The notes: generated from the sequence alone by a model not told the origin. Positions 33,551 to 45,599 are shown, counted from the stretch's first letter. The stretch: 64,000 nucleotides of DNA from Phytophthora hibernalis (GCA_012656075.1 JAAKBF010000173.1:248001-312000), one strand, 5' to 3'. Made by a program: numbers and translations.

Positions 33551-34414
33551 ATGTCGAAGCGCCTCTGCGTGCAGACTCCGGTGATTGAACAGATTAAGAA
33601 GTTGAAGATCTGGCAACAGAACAAGCCATGGACTCTTGCACAAGCTGCCAAAGAGCTGAATGTACACCAAGTCACCCTGCTTGGATGGCGTGTGAAACTT
33701 TCTGATCCACAGCTCAACCACATTAAAGATCCAAGTCAAATCAACGGGCGTTTTAGGAAGAACGGTGGGGGTCATCCACGCAGGGAGAAGCCGTACGACC
33801 AGCGGGTGTTGAATTATTACGAGAACTGTCGACGCGACGGCGGTGTTGCCACTCATGGAGAGCTCCTGCGTTACTGCCGCGGTCATATTGAGGAGTTTGC
33901 ATTGCACAAGGATAAAACCCAGCGAGGCTGGGTTAAACGGTTTTTGGAGTATTACTGGTCAAGAAGAATTCCTGGTGATGGTGGGCAGGCCCCGAACGAT
34001 TCTGATACAGCCGACTTGCCCGCAGCCCCTTCAGAAGAGCCTACAACTGTCGCGATTGCATCACCTAGCAAGCCCGCAAATACAGAGCGCGTTGATGACG
34101 AAGTACCTAATTTTGAGCAAGAAATTCCGGTTCAGGACGCACAACTAGCAGCTGAAGCCCCTCTTCAGTCTCATGAGTGTGACGGTGAGATGGATATTTC
34201 CAGTGATTTGTCTGACTCTATTTCTGATAAGGGCACATCCATAGTTGACCAACCCGAGCAAGACAGTAAGGGGCCTCGCCCTCTCTCAGTGCAACTGCTT
34301 ATCGACACTATCTGGGCTGGAGCGCCATACGTCGAGTATTCTTCTCGAATGCGGAAGCTGAAGGTGTGCAAAATTTCGCGTGTAAGTGTTTCTGTTGCTG
34401 TCAACACGAAGTAG
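33551..34414 (+). CDS. Helix-turn-helix DNA-binding protein of a transposon, 287 residues
   Basis: An intact frame from ATG 33551 to TAG 34412-34414. Residues 10-55 form a helix-turn-helix of Psq/CENP-B or transposase N-terminal type (TLAQAAKELNVHQVTLLGWR), followed by a basic linker and a second tryptophan-rich helical segment (about 75-140, RGWVKRFLEYYW). The rest is acidic and disordered. The layout resembles the DNA-binding half of a transposase, but no DDE catalytic domain is seen. It is followed by a protease-like frame and was probably part of the same mobile unit; the end of this ORF may be read through or spliced into it. Confidence 0.55.
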   Translation: MSKRLCVQTPVIEQIKKLKIWQQNKPWTLAQAAKELNVHQVTLLGWRVKLSDPQLNHIKDPSQINGRFRKNGGGHPRREKPYDQRVLNYYENCRRDGGVATHGELLRYCRGHIEEFALHKDKTQRGWVKRFLEYYWSRRIPGDGGQAPNDSDTADLPAAPSEEPTTVAIASPSKPANTERVDDEVPNFEQEIPVQDAQLAAEAPLQSHECDGEMDISSDLSDSISDKGTSIVDQPEQDSKGPRPLSVQLLIDTIWAGAPYVEYSSRMRKLKVCKISRVSVSVAVNTK

Positions 34415-34447
34415 CGACCGACACCTGCAACCGACCTTGTCGATATC

Positions 34448-35322
34448 ATGCCAGAATCTACGTTGAAGATGTGTGGTAAAACGATCGATGAATTTTTCGT
34501 GAGGTGGAAGAAAACAGTATCTATTGAACGCAAAGCCCTTGCTGTCACCGTTTGTGGTACAACATATTGCGTGAAAGCAATTGATGCAATGATAATTTGG
34601 TACCGACTCCTGGGTCGCTATGATGAGCTTGACCGTGCACTTCGTTGGGTGGCGTCTGAAACTCATGCGCGTTTCACCCTGAATATGGTTTTGCTGAAGA
34701 TGTGCGCATGACTACAGAGGATACGAGTATTAATCTTCTTCGGCTGCTGGTACTACACGAACGGTGGTTTTTGGTGGAGTTTTGTGGGAAGCAACAAGTA
34801 GATGAATCCTGCCTGGACTGAACGATTGTCGGTTTGATCAGGCTGTATCGTCATAATCAATTCGCTGTTGCAGTGCCCGCGAATGTGCTTCAGCTTCCAC
34901 TCCGGGATCCAGTGCTAGCAGGAAACCAACCGGCATTCAGCTACGCGAAGAACCTGGAAAATCCGCCGGCATTGTTAATGGTCATCAATGTCAACAACAA
35001 CCACTGGTGCTGGGTAATTTACGATACAGCGACTATTACTGTCACCATATTTGATCCGCAACAGTGTGGTGACCGGATGTATGCGCTTCAGTTGCTCGTC
35101 CAAAACGAGATTGAACAGTGGTTGCCTCCTCGACACTACTGGTACAGGACGTACAGCTCTTTTAGCCTGCGCGACAGCTACAATTGTGGAATTGGGGTCC
35201 TCATCTTCTTTGAGGAGTTCCTGTCGGAAAAGACTGCGCGAGGCGTTAATACAGGAGTGCGCGATGCAATGCAATTCTTCAGGTACCGATATCTTAGCAA
35301 GAACATTGGAACGCTAAACTGA
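34448..35322 (+). pseudogene. C48 (Ulp1/SENP-like) cysteine protease of the same element
   Basis: Coding sequence in two pieces: 34,448-34,711, and 34,834-35,322 ending at TGA, with coding-like sequence in another frame between them. The second piece has the catalytic order of the Ulp1 family: His in NNNHWCWV, Asp in TIFDPQQ and Cys in DSYNCGIGV. Ulp1-type proteases cut SUMO or related substrates and are recurrently captured by transposons in oomycetes and plants. The frame is interrupted, so activity is uncertain. Confidence 0.6.
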
Positions 35323-36048
35323 ATTTGAAAGCTTTTCATTTTTACAATTAATATCACTACGTGCTCTTCTTCTAATCATCATTAACGTTTACATTTGTAC
35401 TGTGTAGCCTTGTGTGTTGACCGCGTCGCCTGAAAGCAAACCGCAATGTCTTACCTGGAGCACCCCTGTCGGACGGCCTGCCGGCCACCCTTCTGGCCGC
35501 CCTGCCAGCCACCCTGCCGGGGCTTCAATATCATCTGGGGAGGTTTCTGCGACGGATTATGAATGGGAGTCGCAAGCTATGTTTCTTGGGGACCCTTTCG
35601 TCTTGATTGGGGGTCCTGGCGGCGTCGTCGGCTTGCTCAGGGGCCGGCGCCCCGTGCTCGTTGCGTCCTTCAACGATTATCTTTTTATGACCCAAAGTAC
35701 CCCACGGAGAAAATTGGCGTGGTCCACACCATTGTCGGCCGTGTCGGCCGTTGTCGGCCAATTTACGCTATGGACAGCCTCACCAAATTAATTCCACGGT
35801 ACTGAGTAACCCGTTTTGTGTCATCTCGCTCAACATTCGTACAACATTCAGGAACATGTAATCAAAACCCTTCACTCGATTGATCGAATTGCAACGGCGC
35901 AGGCACGGGTGTTGCAGGGCAACGTTACGCCGAGATTCTATTTCATTCAGCGGAAGTCAAAATTTGTCATGGGTTCCATCAGCAACGTTCTGGTCAAAAT
36001 CTTTTACGGTATAATGGTTGGGTCTGCGCTTCATTTACGATTTTACGC
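35323..36048. other. Between the protease unit and the Helitron
   Basis: No confident gene. 35,465-35,520 is a GC-rich run of repeated CCGGCCACCCT/GCCCTGCCAGCC words. 35,735-35,760 repeats GTCGGCC. An ORF at 35,816-36,055 has no recognised homology. Confidence 0.4.
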
Positions 36049-39000
36049 GTGTTGACGCATAAGCGCAGAGAGTCTGCTGTGTTTCAAGAGGGAATCGATA
36101 CTGAGCATGCATTACCGCAGGAGTTATCATCTTCCCAACGGAAGAAGCGACGGCAAACTGGAAACACACGGGTGTCTCGTGAGAAGAAGAAATGTGGTTG
36201 TTCTCGCAATCACCCATTACAACCGCTCTGTCTCATCCTTTTTTAAAATGTTTTCAGCATGTGAGAACCCACCGAGAGTCGACTGAGTCGACGATCAATC
36301 GGAAAGCAGCTTACATGCGGCAGTATCGATCGTCCAGAAAGCGAATACCTGCAGAGAAAATACCCGGTATGAACTGATGTAAAACGGACAATTGCTGTAA
36401 ACCTTTTACATGAAAATTGAATTCCTATGCGTCTAACCTTTTATGAGCTCCTGATCAACCGTCTAGCAAGCAGACCCTGCCAAACGAAGACGGACAGGAA
36501 GTCGTTGGATCGTGTGGCGCAAACGGTAAAACACAAGACGATGATAGACGCTTGCGGTCACTAGCAGAATCGATTCTGTCCAGAAATCGTATTTCCTATG
36601 TCGATATTCTACTGATGTCGAAAGTCCGAAAGTATACAACTGATCCGCGACTGGCTTTGGTTTACTATTGCTGCTGTGCAGGACATCCCGATGTGTTTGT
36701 GTTCAATGATAAACATATTCGAGAAAACAATCAAGTCAGAAAAAGACTTTTGGATGCTTTGGATTCGCCTCCATCTACAGATGAATATGTTCGATGTCAA
36801 ACAACTTCAGATCCAGCGCAGATCCCCATTTTTGCTTGTGCTTCGTGCTTCGAATCTATGTGGGCACGTGTGTCGATCACTATTGGAGCTACCAGAAACG
36901 TTTCGTGTGTCGGATGACGAATACAACAAACGATATGGGCCCTTATCACTTGACATGGCAAAAAATACGCACAAGTTCTTATTCAACCAGAAGTGGGAAT
37001 CTTTTTCTGAATCAAGACTTAGTGCATGATATTAATCGAATTTAGCTTTGCTCGAGGTGTGCAAAAAAATCCTCGTAAGTCCAAGTTTAGTTTGGCAAGG
37101 GGTCACGATTACGGAAGAAAGGCGTTGCTTCCTGACTTGAGCATTGTTGGCAAAAACTGTATCGCACCAGCTCGCTGTTTTGGAATAGAAATTTCACTTT
37201 CTGGCAAGCACAGTAGTGGTCTCGCGATTTGTTTCCCTTCAAGTGGACCACAGTCTTGCGCGAAGGTGCTCCCAGTAACCGATATCAATCGAAAGCCGCG
37301 GGTAACATTTATTGGTCCTTTCGAAAAATGGAGGGCTCGAAAGCATTTGTATCGAGGGTTATATGAGTTACCCAGTGCGACTAATTTTGCGCGGCTTTCT
37401 GTATTGAAAGTTACACACAGCTTTTTCGAAAAGAAGGTATACGAATTGATGACTCACAAGAACAAGCAGACCATTTAACTGCCTTTGAACGGACTATAGA
37501 AGCGGGGAAGATTGTAAATGATGACGCTGCGGTTCATGCACTTGACGATGCAGTAAAAACAGGGCGTTTTGGTAATGATGCTGATCCTGGGAATACTCCA
37601 AATGAAGTTTTGCTCCAGCAATCTGCTGTTTTGCAGCCAGCGACTTCCCAAACCAACAAGGTTACGCCTACCATAATCGATGCTATGCTAGTAGTCATTA
37701 CTGCTAAGGAAGATGTTGCAGTCGTGCGGCGAGGCTCCACCCCAATAGTGGAATGGAATGAAAACGGCCAATTAATTGCTGGTGCTTTTCCTACACTGTT
37801 TATGATGGGTGGTGATATGTTGCCCTCCGGTTCATTTCCAAATGATCTGTGCCGGCACTTGATGTCATTATGACGGCAGATTTGAAAGTAACGTGACACT
37901 GATTGCTACACTTTTAATCAGTTACAATGTCACGCTGCGGTAAAAAAAGCTGCACGAGCAGCAACTACGCATGCCAAAACTCTAAAACAAATTGGACGAT
38001 TTGGCGAGTTCACCTGAATTCAAAGCGTCGCTAATTGCCGCGAAAAGTGAACCGGATTCAGCTGCGACAAAACGTCTGAATGCGGGTTTACTACGAATTA
38101 TGTCAGTCGTAGGTGGAGCTGTTCCGTTTTCACCTTTTGAACGCGCAGCGACGAGACCCAAGTTAGCTGCTATGCGATATAAGTTTGGCTTGCCCCAATT
38201 CTGGGTGCCAGTGGCTCCACCCGAACAAGATGACGTTACGTTGCATCGAATAATGCTTTTGCGGAAAACGAACGCATGGAACGATGAAACCAGCATTTAT
38301 GATAGTGCAAATTTTCAGTAGTAATATCTACCCGAAAGTATCAAGGGAAGTCCACGGCGACGTCTTTCCGTTTCAAACACATGTCCTGCTCTGTCTACAT
38401 TCGCCTTTGACAGAAAAATGGATGTTATACAAAAAAGCTATATTACGATGCTCAGCGTCACGTGACACTCGAGTCAACCAGAACTATACTCAACGACAAG
38501 CTGGTGCCTTTGGAGAAGTGGCGGGTTTCAACGGTGTGATTGAACCGCAGATTGATGATCGCCTACACTTACATATGACTATGTATGGTTCGTCCTTTAG
38601 CCAGGAACTATTAACGCGGGGTGGCATCGTGTAAACACCTTCGGAGCTACATCGCAGACTGGATCGACGCCGTATGCACGAACCGATTGCCGTCCGAAAC
38701 GAGAAGTTGGCTGGCCCATTGGAAAAAAGAGGAAAACACATACCACTACCTCGTGCATATGAGGTGACGTTGCCGCCGTCAAATACTAACTTGATGGTCT
38801 TTCAAGATGCTGTTCTAAAATCAATCCTTTCAACAAATACCGATACTCACTCGAAGACCTGCGTTAAAGGAAGCGCGGGAAAAGACAATGCCGATTGTGT
38901 CGTCCAGCGGGTATTCACGAAGGGAACACTGGACCACTCCATATAACAACAGATAAAGACTGTGAGCTGATAGGAAAACCACTGGACACAGGCTTAGAAG

Positions 39001-40660
39001 AAAACTTGGATGATGGTTATGATCCTTTCCAGGGCGAATTTCTACGACCATATCTTACGGGACCAGTAGTCTGGGAGCAATGTCGGCCTAAATCGGATGG
39101 AATGTTCATTGAAATGAATATTTTATTATCTGGTCTGACCGGTTCACACTGTAATTCTAGCGTGATGAATGGTGAAGATGCTGGCGATATGGTAGACGAG
39201 TATCAGCAAAATTATATGACGAAGGAGGGAGCTGGTTTAAAAAATGGCGCGGCTGTGATGTTAACAGCACTAGAAGACTCGCTAAAGTATCTGAGTATTG
39301 CATATGGCACCGGAACTCCAATGCGACAAGCACAGTATTTGGCTACAAGAACTGTAAATGCTTTTGGAGGAGCACACGAATAGCCACTGTCATTTATGGT
39401 GTACGCTCTTCTTGGCCACAAGTCCTATGTGTCATCCGAATCGTTTTGGTATGTATTTCGCCGAGGCTTCATGGATGAAAATCATAATTATGATGAGAAA
39501 GAACCATACAACAGCGATAGTGCCACGAGCAATGCCGAAGAAGATGATGGTGAAACTCCAATCCCTGTTCATGATTTTATCGAGCAGTTGGCCAATTTTG
39601 CTCACTCTGAAGACATGACAGCATTGAGTGGTTCTTTGAACGAGCGTCATACTACAGGAGGGACGCGATCGTACAAAATTGATGGAAGATTGATTTTTGT
39701 CAGTCAAGTTGAATTCTATCAATTGCGTGGAAATCACTTTTAGAGTAGTCACCTATTGAGTTTGCATGTAAAGTGGTTATTATCCCTCGGCAAGAATCAA
39801 ATGCGAACAAGTCTCCCCGTGGACGTAAACGGAGAGTCGGCTTCGATTTAGGCCCCCATCATCCTCTATTCAGTCATTATGAAGCTGTTATCCGTTCGAA
39901 AAGGACGACACCAGTCTTCGGCGGCTCACCGCCCCCATCATGTCCGCGTAAAAATATAGCGGGAAACGGATGAATTCACTAGCCCAGTATATTATGGCTG
40001 TCGTGACTCCCTGGAATCACTTTCGGCGACCCGAATATGAACTCAAGCGTTTGGATTGACCAGCCTGTGTGTCGACTAGGATAATTAATCAGCGCCATTT
40101 CTAATGCGGCAACGGTACAGGATCGTACACAATTTTATTCAAAAGCACATCAGAAGTAGTGAAAACGAGAAAAATGTTTGGATTGGAGAGCTCTAAATGC
40201 CACACGCTGGCGGGAAAGTCCTTTCAACGAACCTGAAGTCCAAAAGCAGCGTTCACGTCATGATATATCTGATCCTGAAGCAGATGTGGTTCTTTCTAGT
40301 GGCGACGACAACTTGACAAGAGCCGCCGCCCTCGGAAATCCTGCACACCGAGATAGTATCGAAGAGGTTCAATCCACACTTTGGTCCGTCATGGGGAATG
40401 CAAGTGAAGAAATGTCACCGCAAAACCGAAGACAGATTCAAACATCGATTTTGCAATCTAATGTGAATATTTTTGGTTGCACGTTGCCGCTTTAGCCACA
40501 GTTAGACATCCAAGCGATAGCACGGCGCATCAAAACACGCGGCCACGTGGAACTATTGCAAGTTGTGGTAATGTTGGCATACGCGGTCAAAATGGTGATG
40601 TGCCTGCTCCTCTCACTATTAATGAACCTCTCAATTCCAGAACAACTGATCATCCATCTC
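36049..40660 (+). mobile_element. Helitron, Rep portion only, helicase missing
   Basis: A basic N-terminal segment (36,049-36,380, with AAYMRQYRSSRKR), the Helitron-specific upstream domains and the HUH Rep domain are all present in order on the plus strand. Sequence similarity ends near 40,500-40,660, before any helicase motif, exactly where arm A of the large inverted repeat begins. Helitrons normally end with a CTRR and a small hairpin; neither was found, so the 3' end is truncated. Confidence 0.65.
36540..40500 (+). pseudogene. Helitron Rep protein, broken into many frames
   Basis: Recognisable blocks: a DUF6570-like region (37,040-37,480; SLSGKHSSGLAICFPS, VTFIGPFEKW), the segment ending in NGQLIAGAFPTLF (37,740-37,830), SVVGGAVPFSPFERAATRP (about 38,110), the HUH metal-binding pair in LHLHMTMYG (38,561-38,590) and the two-tyrosine motif YxxxYxxK (YQQNYMTK, from about 39,200), which performs strand cleavage in Helitrons. 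Frame changes and stops interrupt it every few hundred bases, including TAG near 39,383. After the Rep domain only a linker remains. Inactive as it stands. Confidence 0.7.
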
Positions 40661-40663
40661 GTC

Positions 40664-41054
40664 GCTAGCAACACTAACCAACTCAATTCCCATTAGCTGC
40701 ATCAACAAGTACGACGTACGGCTGTGATACCGGCCGCTACAGCCACGAAATCAAAGGCGAAGCAGCCACACCGTGACGTGTCGAGTGTGGCAGCATGCGC
40801 TGGAGCAAGCAGCACGGGTGACGATACGGCTGTACCGCCGTGGTGACGATGGAGTTCATGCCACTGGTTCCCACGTTGCTGTCGTGATTGGATGCTATGG
40901 CGACCAAGTTCATGCCGACGATGGCCTGATTGCTGCTGCGAGTGTGTGGCTGCTGTGACGACCAAAGTTTTATGCTGCTACCCTATGTCTTCCTGGTGTT
41001 GATATGTGCATACACATAGTATAAACATTGATAATAGCGATAGTAAAAGTGAAA
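40664..41054. repeat. Inverted-repeat arm A (left)
   Basis: Reverse complement of 58,197-58,575. Shared landmarks include GCTAGC at the outer end, TGCATCAACAAGTAC, AAGCAGCCACACCGTGA-like sequence and AGTAAAAGTGAAA at the inner end. Similarity is roughly 85% by eye. Confidence 0.85.
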
Positions 41055-42082
41055 ATTCAAGTAAACTAACGCCGTGTTTTACACGGAGAAGCTCTTGATT
41101 GGATTCCTGCTGCAGAGTTCCTTGGCAAAGAACTCTGTATTGCGTAGGGGACGCAATTCCCGCACCAGTATATGAGAGTACGGGACACAACTTCGACTCT
41201 CTCGTGGTCACTCAAGGTCGGTCAGGTCCCAGTACAGCTGGGAATCCACTCGTCAACCTTGGTTGATTGGGGACCGCCATCCATCGTGGATGGCAGCCAA
41301 CTATCTTGGGTTGCTAGTGAAAGTTTTTTAGGCTTGGTGCTTTCCTGGCTAAACTAATACCACTTTGAGTTTCACTCGCAACTGCACAAGCGCTCGTCCT
41401 CTCCTTCTTTCCGTTCAAGCACTCACTCAACGCGCCAAAGCTGCTACAGTACAGTTACAACACAGACCCTGACGAAGAAGTCGTTAGGCCGAACACTAAC
41501 CAGTGTCTTCGTTTTCGTACATTTTCGTTGTCTTGTATTCAAATTTAGTTGGTGGAAAACTACGTACTGGCGTATTTCTATCAGAAATACGAGGCTGAAG
41601 CGGCCAACACTAGGATTCTACTTGCGCTCGATGAAGTGACACAGATTTTAACCTACTGGGTTTTGAAGCTTATAGCTGATAATCTTTGTTTAACCCATTT
41701 CCTTCAAGCAACATTCAGTGGGTGGATGGGTTTTGATGTTACCCGTGGCCGCTACGGTCGACATTTATCTGGGTGTTTTCATTGTCAGCCGGTTATTATA
41801 AATTAAGGGTATATTATCTTGATCTGACTAAGCAGAGGTGTCATTTGGCTACACCTTCATCTAATTAAAGAGTGGACACCCACCGATTTCGACTAAAAAA
41901 TCTGGTATGGATCTTATATAACAGGTCTATCCATTTCAAAGATATATGTAAACTGGCGTCCTTCCAGAAAGAAGATTTTTTAAAAGTATATGCATAAAAG
42001 GTAAGACGTTTTATCAAAGGTTCGAGTCCCCTTTTGGGAGAAGCTCTGGATTAAAATCCAGAGAATAAATTTATAACAGTTA
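41055..42082. other. 1.0-kb insertion in the left arm only, rich in stem-loops
   Basis: The right arm has just 24 bp at this place (58,173-58,196). The first 240 bp hold consecutive hairpins: CCGTG..CACGG (41,072-41,086), CAGAGTTC..GAACTCTG (41,113-41,137), TTGCGT..ACGCAA (41,140-41,156), TCCCAG..CTGGGA (41,227-41,243), TCAACCTTGGTTGA (41,253-41,266), GCCATCCATCGTGGATGGC (41,276-41,294). Near the other end is CTCTGGATTAAAATCCAGAG (42,044-42,063). A short ORF (41,549-41,806) has no recognised homology. It could be a solo LTR or another structured non-coding element. Confidence 0.6.
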
Positions 42083-42818
42083 CGTTTACTATAGCTCACT
42101 ACTGAAGGCGTTGGCGCCGTGAAATGCCGGCATCATGGAGGGGTTTTAAACTCAGCTAAGTCTTCTTTCGTCTCTTCAACGACGTCGCGAGTGTCATCTC
42201 CACGTTTCTTCATCGCTTTCATTTCTTTCCGCAACCACAGATTCGTTGTGTATTCTTTGAACACTTTTGAGTCTGTGCCGCGCATGCGCTGCTCAATCCA
42301 TCCCTGGTCCACTTGGGCGAGATATATGTCCTCGTTTTTATCGGCCAAGCGCTCCACCAAGGCTTGGTCTCATTTTACCTTAATGTGAGCACGCCAAAGA
42401 CGCTCAAATACCCAGATAAGGAAAAACAAGCTCGGAAGTGATGCGTCCGTTCTTGCCTTCCCGAGTTGGTCCACGGCCCTTCTTGAATCCACATAGCACA
42501 GTGGACACTGATGCTCTCACCGCAGCCAGCACTGCACTCCTTCAGCAATATACATCTGGTGAATTTCCATCTTGGCGCCATCGATTTTGTAGCAGACGAA
42601 ATCATGCTCGAGCTTGTTCAATCTTGCAAGACACGTCGACGGTGACTTGAGTATGGCCTTGATAAAGCAGTCCCAAGGTTATGCCAGTGAATCTGGACTT
42701 GCTGGCTTCGTACGATCGTACGTACCTTTTGTCTGGGCGTCGTAGAAGCGCTTCTGGAAGAATTTGTCTACATAGTAGTAAGCAGAATATTTTCCTGGCG
42801 GAACGGATACGCTGCTTA
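42083..42818. repeat. Inverted-repeat arm B (left)
   Basis: Reverse complement of 57,438-58,172. The minus strand here carries coding-like sequence rich in Lys and Glu (from about 42,360, ERLADKNEDIYLAQVDQ), broken by stops upstream. Both copies keep similar reading, so a gene fragment was duplicated; no family recognised. Confidence 0.85.
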
Positions 42819-43731
42819 ACCCCTTACTTGCCAATATTGTACCGTAGAACATAGGAGGAGTACAGCTTGCTTCACTTATTTTGCAGGTTTTATGTTATGT
42901 TGGAGGTCGAACATAAACCATTGTTATACTTGGTATTTGTATGCATGTACTGTCAATTCCACTCTATAGTGGAATCAAGTCAACCGTTTGAGTGGAAAAC
43001 AGCCAAATGCACAGGCTTAGGTTTCGGTAAATATGCAGTTCTGCCAACAGTGATAAAGAGCGTACTTGTCACCCACCACGAACGGGCGCCCCATAAAGTC
43101 TTCATTCTTTCAAAATCCAAGAAGAGAGCAAGAGGGTCGGGAGCAGGAAACGAGCCGCAGCACAAGCTATCGCAGCAGGAGCGGCGGTTTTGCAGAGAGG
43201 CCCTTCTGAGCGACAGACACGCACGTCGCATTTGACACACGAACGCAGACGACCAGATGCCAAAAACAGCGAGAAAGGAGGGCGAACGAACCACAGCGGC
43301 GATGGAGATCCGAGGATCTTTGGAGGCAGCAGGGCGGAGGCGAATTACACGGGTCCCAATTATGCCTTCGTTGTAAAATGCCGTTTTGGTTGTTACCGTG
43401 TTCGCGCCGATCAAGATCGTGTTATCGACTTACCCCAAAACAGTGACACCCTGCACTCATTACACCCTTCACTCTAATTAGTGTAACCTTTTCGTGACAC
43501 AGCTCCCAACAAAATTTCCAGCTGAGCTGAAATTTGCATAAAGACACCGGATTTTGACATATCCCGCGGAGATGAATCCAGTCGTGTCATCAGGGCTACA
43601 CAACTCTAAATATTAAAGCCAATAGCATTCTAGGAACGTTTACATTTCTGCAGCAAAAACCGCAAACCATAATTAATCATGGCACGAATAATTAGAGTGT
43701 AGCGTGTAGTGGCTTCTCACTTGGCTTCTTG
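42819..43731. other. Arm-specific DNA between B and C (left)
   Basis: No counterpart in the right arm. The open frames present overlap each other on both strands and none is convincing. Confidence 0.4.
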
Positions 43732-44590
43732 GACGTGGCCCGCTACCAGGTCACGGACGGCAATGTCTTCTTCGCCATCAAACTGTCCAAAAATGATGCT
43801 TGAGCGCCCATGCCGTCGCCGGACGGAGGAATTACGACATCACGTTCGTACTCTCAGTTCCGCCAGCTATGGAAGACGCTGCTGGAACGCGCCACCGAGC
43901 CAAATAGACCTTCTCGTCACCACCTGACGCTCAGTTTGGAGCACATGTGCCACGACGAGTTCGACGAGATCCAGCCGGTGCTACTGTCGTTCCCGATACC
44001 GTCCTGTTGAACGCTGGTCTCCAAACTCACGGGGCTCACATCAACGAGCGGTACGACACTCTGGCCGTGTTCATCGCGCTTTTCATGCGTTCTATTTGGC
44101 ACCTTCGCCAGTACGACGCTGAGCGACAAACTTGCTTGGTGTTCAAGACGTACGCCAACTTCCTCGGGGCGACCGAGCACTTTATACCACTGATGCGTCG
44201 GCCGTGCTTCATCGACTGCTAAACGGATGGAGACGGTAGTGCGCCGGTTGATGATGAACCAGGACGGGGAGGAAGGAGACACCGGTGGATTCAAGGACGG
44301 CATCAGTGAAGTTCACCTCACCACAAGAAACCTCGACGCCTAAAGAGAGGGACGTTTAGCCCCGGCGCGTGCCACTACCGGCTCCGCAGGTCAAGATCGT
44401 GTTTATGGACACCATGCACTCGTTTATCGAGGAGCTGTGCGAGCATGTCCTATACCAGTTCTCGAGAGACATCGAGGAACTGCAGTCACCCGATCTCACG
44501 ACGGCTAGTCGCTGGGGTCCGTGTCAACGATGTTCGAGTTGTACGTGTCCCCCACGACATGCACGGAATTACGAAAACACAAAAACATGA
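43732..44590 (+). pseudogene. Fragment of a PX-domain-like gene, left copy
   Basis: Plus-strand pieces read VARYQVTDGNVFFAIK (about 43,736), then YSQFRQLWKTLLERA (43,850) and NERYDTLAVFIALFM (about 44,045) in changing frames. An opening strand, a YSxFxxLWxxLL helix and a short closing segment resemble a PX (phosphoinositide-binding) domain. A further piece has MDTMHSFIEELCEHVLY (about 44,407). Frames are broken, and the same fragments sit inverted in the right arm. Confidence 0.4.
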
Positions 44591-44639
44591 ACATTTCCGC
44601 ATAAATCACAGCCGAAACTACAACAAAAACGAGCATATC

Positions 44640-44990
44640 ATTGCTTGCACGTACCTCATCCAGGTCCTCACTGTCGGCCAGAGAATTGTCGGATGACTCT
44701 TTGTCCGTTGGCCATGTTGTCCTCGCTGTTTGAATCATCCTCGATCTGCACACCATATATATATATATCAGTTAAACGTAAGCGTCAAATCAATCTCAGC
44801 AGAAGCCCCACGGCCTGGAAGAAGGCCGAGCCGATGCCGAGGCTCACAACGATAACGGCACGACATGCGCTTGGGCTGAGAGTGTTGGTGTTGCAGATCC
44901 GTATCAGCAAGGCGACATCGTAGTCGTCGGCACGAAACTTGGTCGACACAGCATTCAACCACGACGGAACTGGATCGTCCTATGTAGCAG
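44640..44990 (-). pseudogene. Second gene fragment in arm C, left copy
   Basis: Minus-strand pieces converge on the PX-like fragment: a hydrophobic segment (VSLGIGSAFFQAVG) and an acidic segment (KESSDNSLADSEDLDE) followed by a GTACGTGC donor-like sequence. The intron-like structure suggests a host gene piece rather than a transposon gene. The matching copy is at 55,470-55,780, plus strand. Confidence 0.35.
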
Positions 44991-45599
44991 GCGGAATGTG
45001 GTCCACTCATTCGTCTGGGCAGCGTTTGTCCTATGCTACTATACGAACGCTATCGATTTACATAAACCATTCCGCAGGTCAGAGGCTCTGACATATTTTG
45101 CTATCTATTGGTGTTTATCGTGCTCTTGTCTCCTATCATGTCGGAGGTAGCGCTTTCGACGGGAACCAAAAGGGCTGCTCGGAAGCGTATTTAATAGTGA
45201 TTAATAAATCCGACCATTGCATTAATTAATAAACATGTGATTGTATCATATCACTAGCTGTGTGACAAACTATCGTTCCCCAGGGAACAAAGTTAGGCAG
45301 TCAACTGGAGTCGCTGCCGTCACCGTACCTACTAAATACCCTCTGATATCTTCTTTCGCCTCCGACTTATTGGTGTCCAGAAACATCAGCATCTATTGTC
45401 GCCGGGATACTTCGTCGTACGACCCTTCGACTTCAACTTTCTCTTTGTTTTCCGATGTAGAATCGGACGTGGGTTATAAGGGCTGAGTTGCTCTCTTCCT
45501 TATCTTCTACAACGCTCTTTAGCGATCCACTCGTCGCAAGAAGCGGGTGATACTTGAGAATGTCCTTTCTGGTAACGCGTTGAAAATTAACTGCCAGCG

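Larger units (their letters stand above)
43732..45177. repeat. Inverted-repeat arm C (left)
   Basis: Reverse complement of 55,242-56,751. From about 43,898 to 44,770 the match to 55,662-56,534 has no indel, since paired positions sum to 100,432 throughout, and few mismatches. Outside that core, similarity falls to about 85%. Confidence 0.9.

Noticed and set aside
42019..42029. GGTTCGAGTCC, a perfect tRNA B-box/T-arm sequence
   Set aside because: The surrounding T-stem pairs poorly, and no A-box, D-arm, anticodon arm or acceptor stem fits; not a tRNA. A SINE relic remains possible but unsupported.
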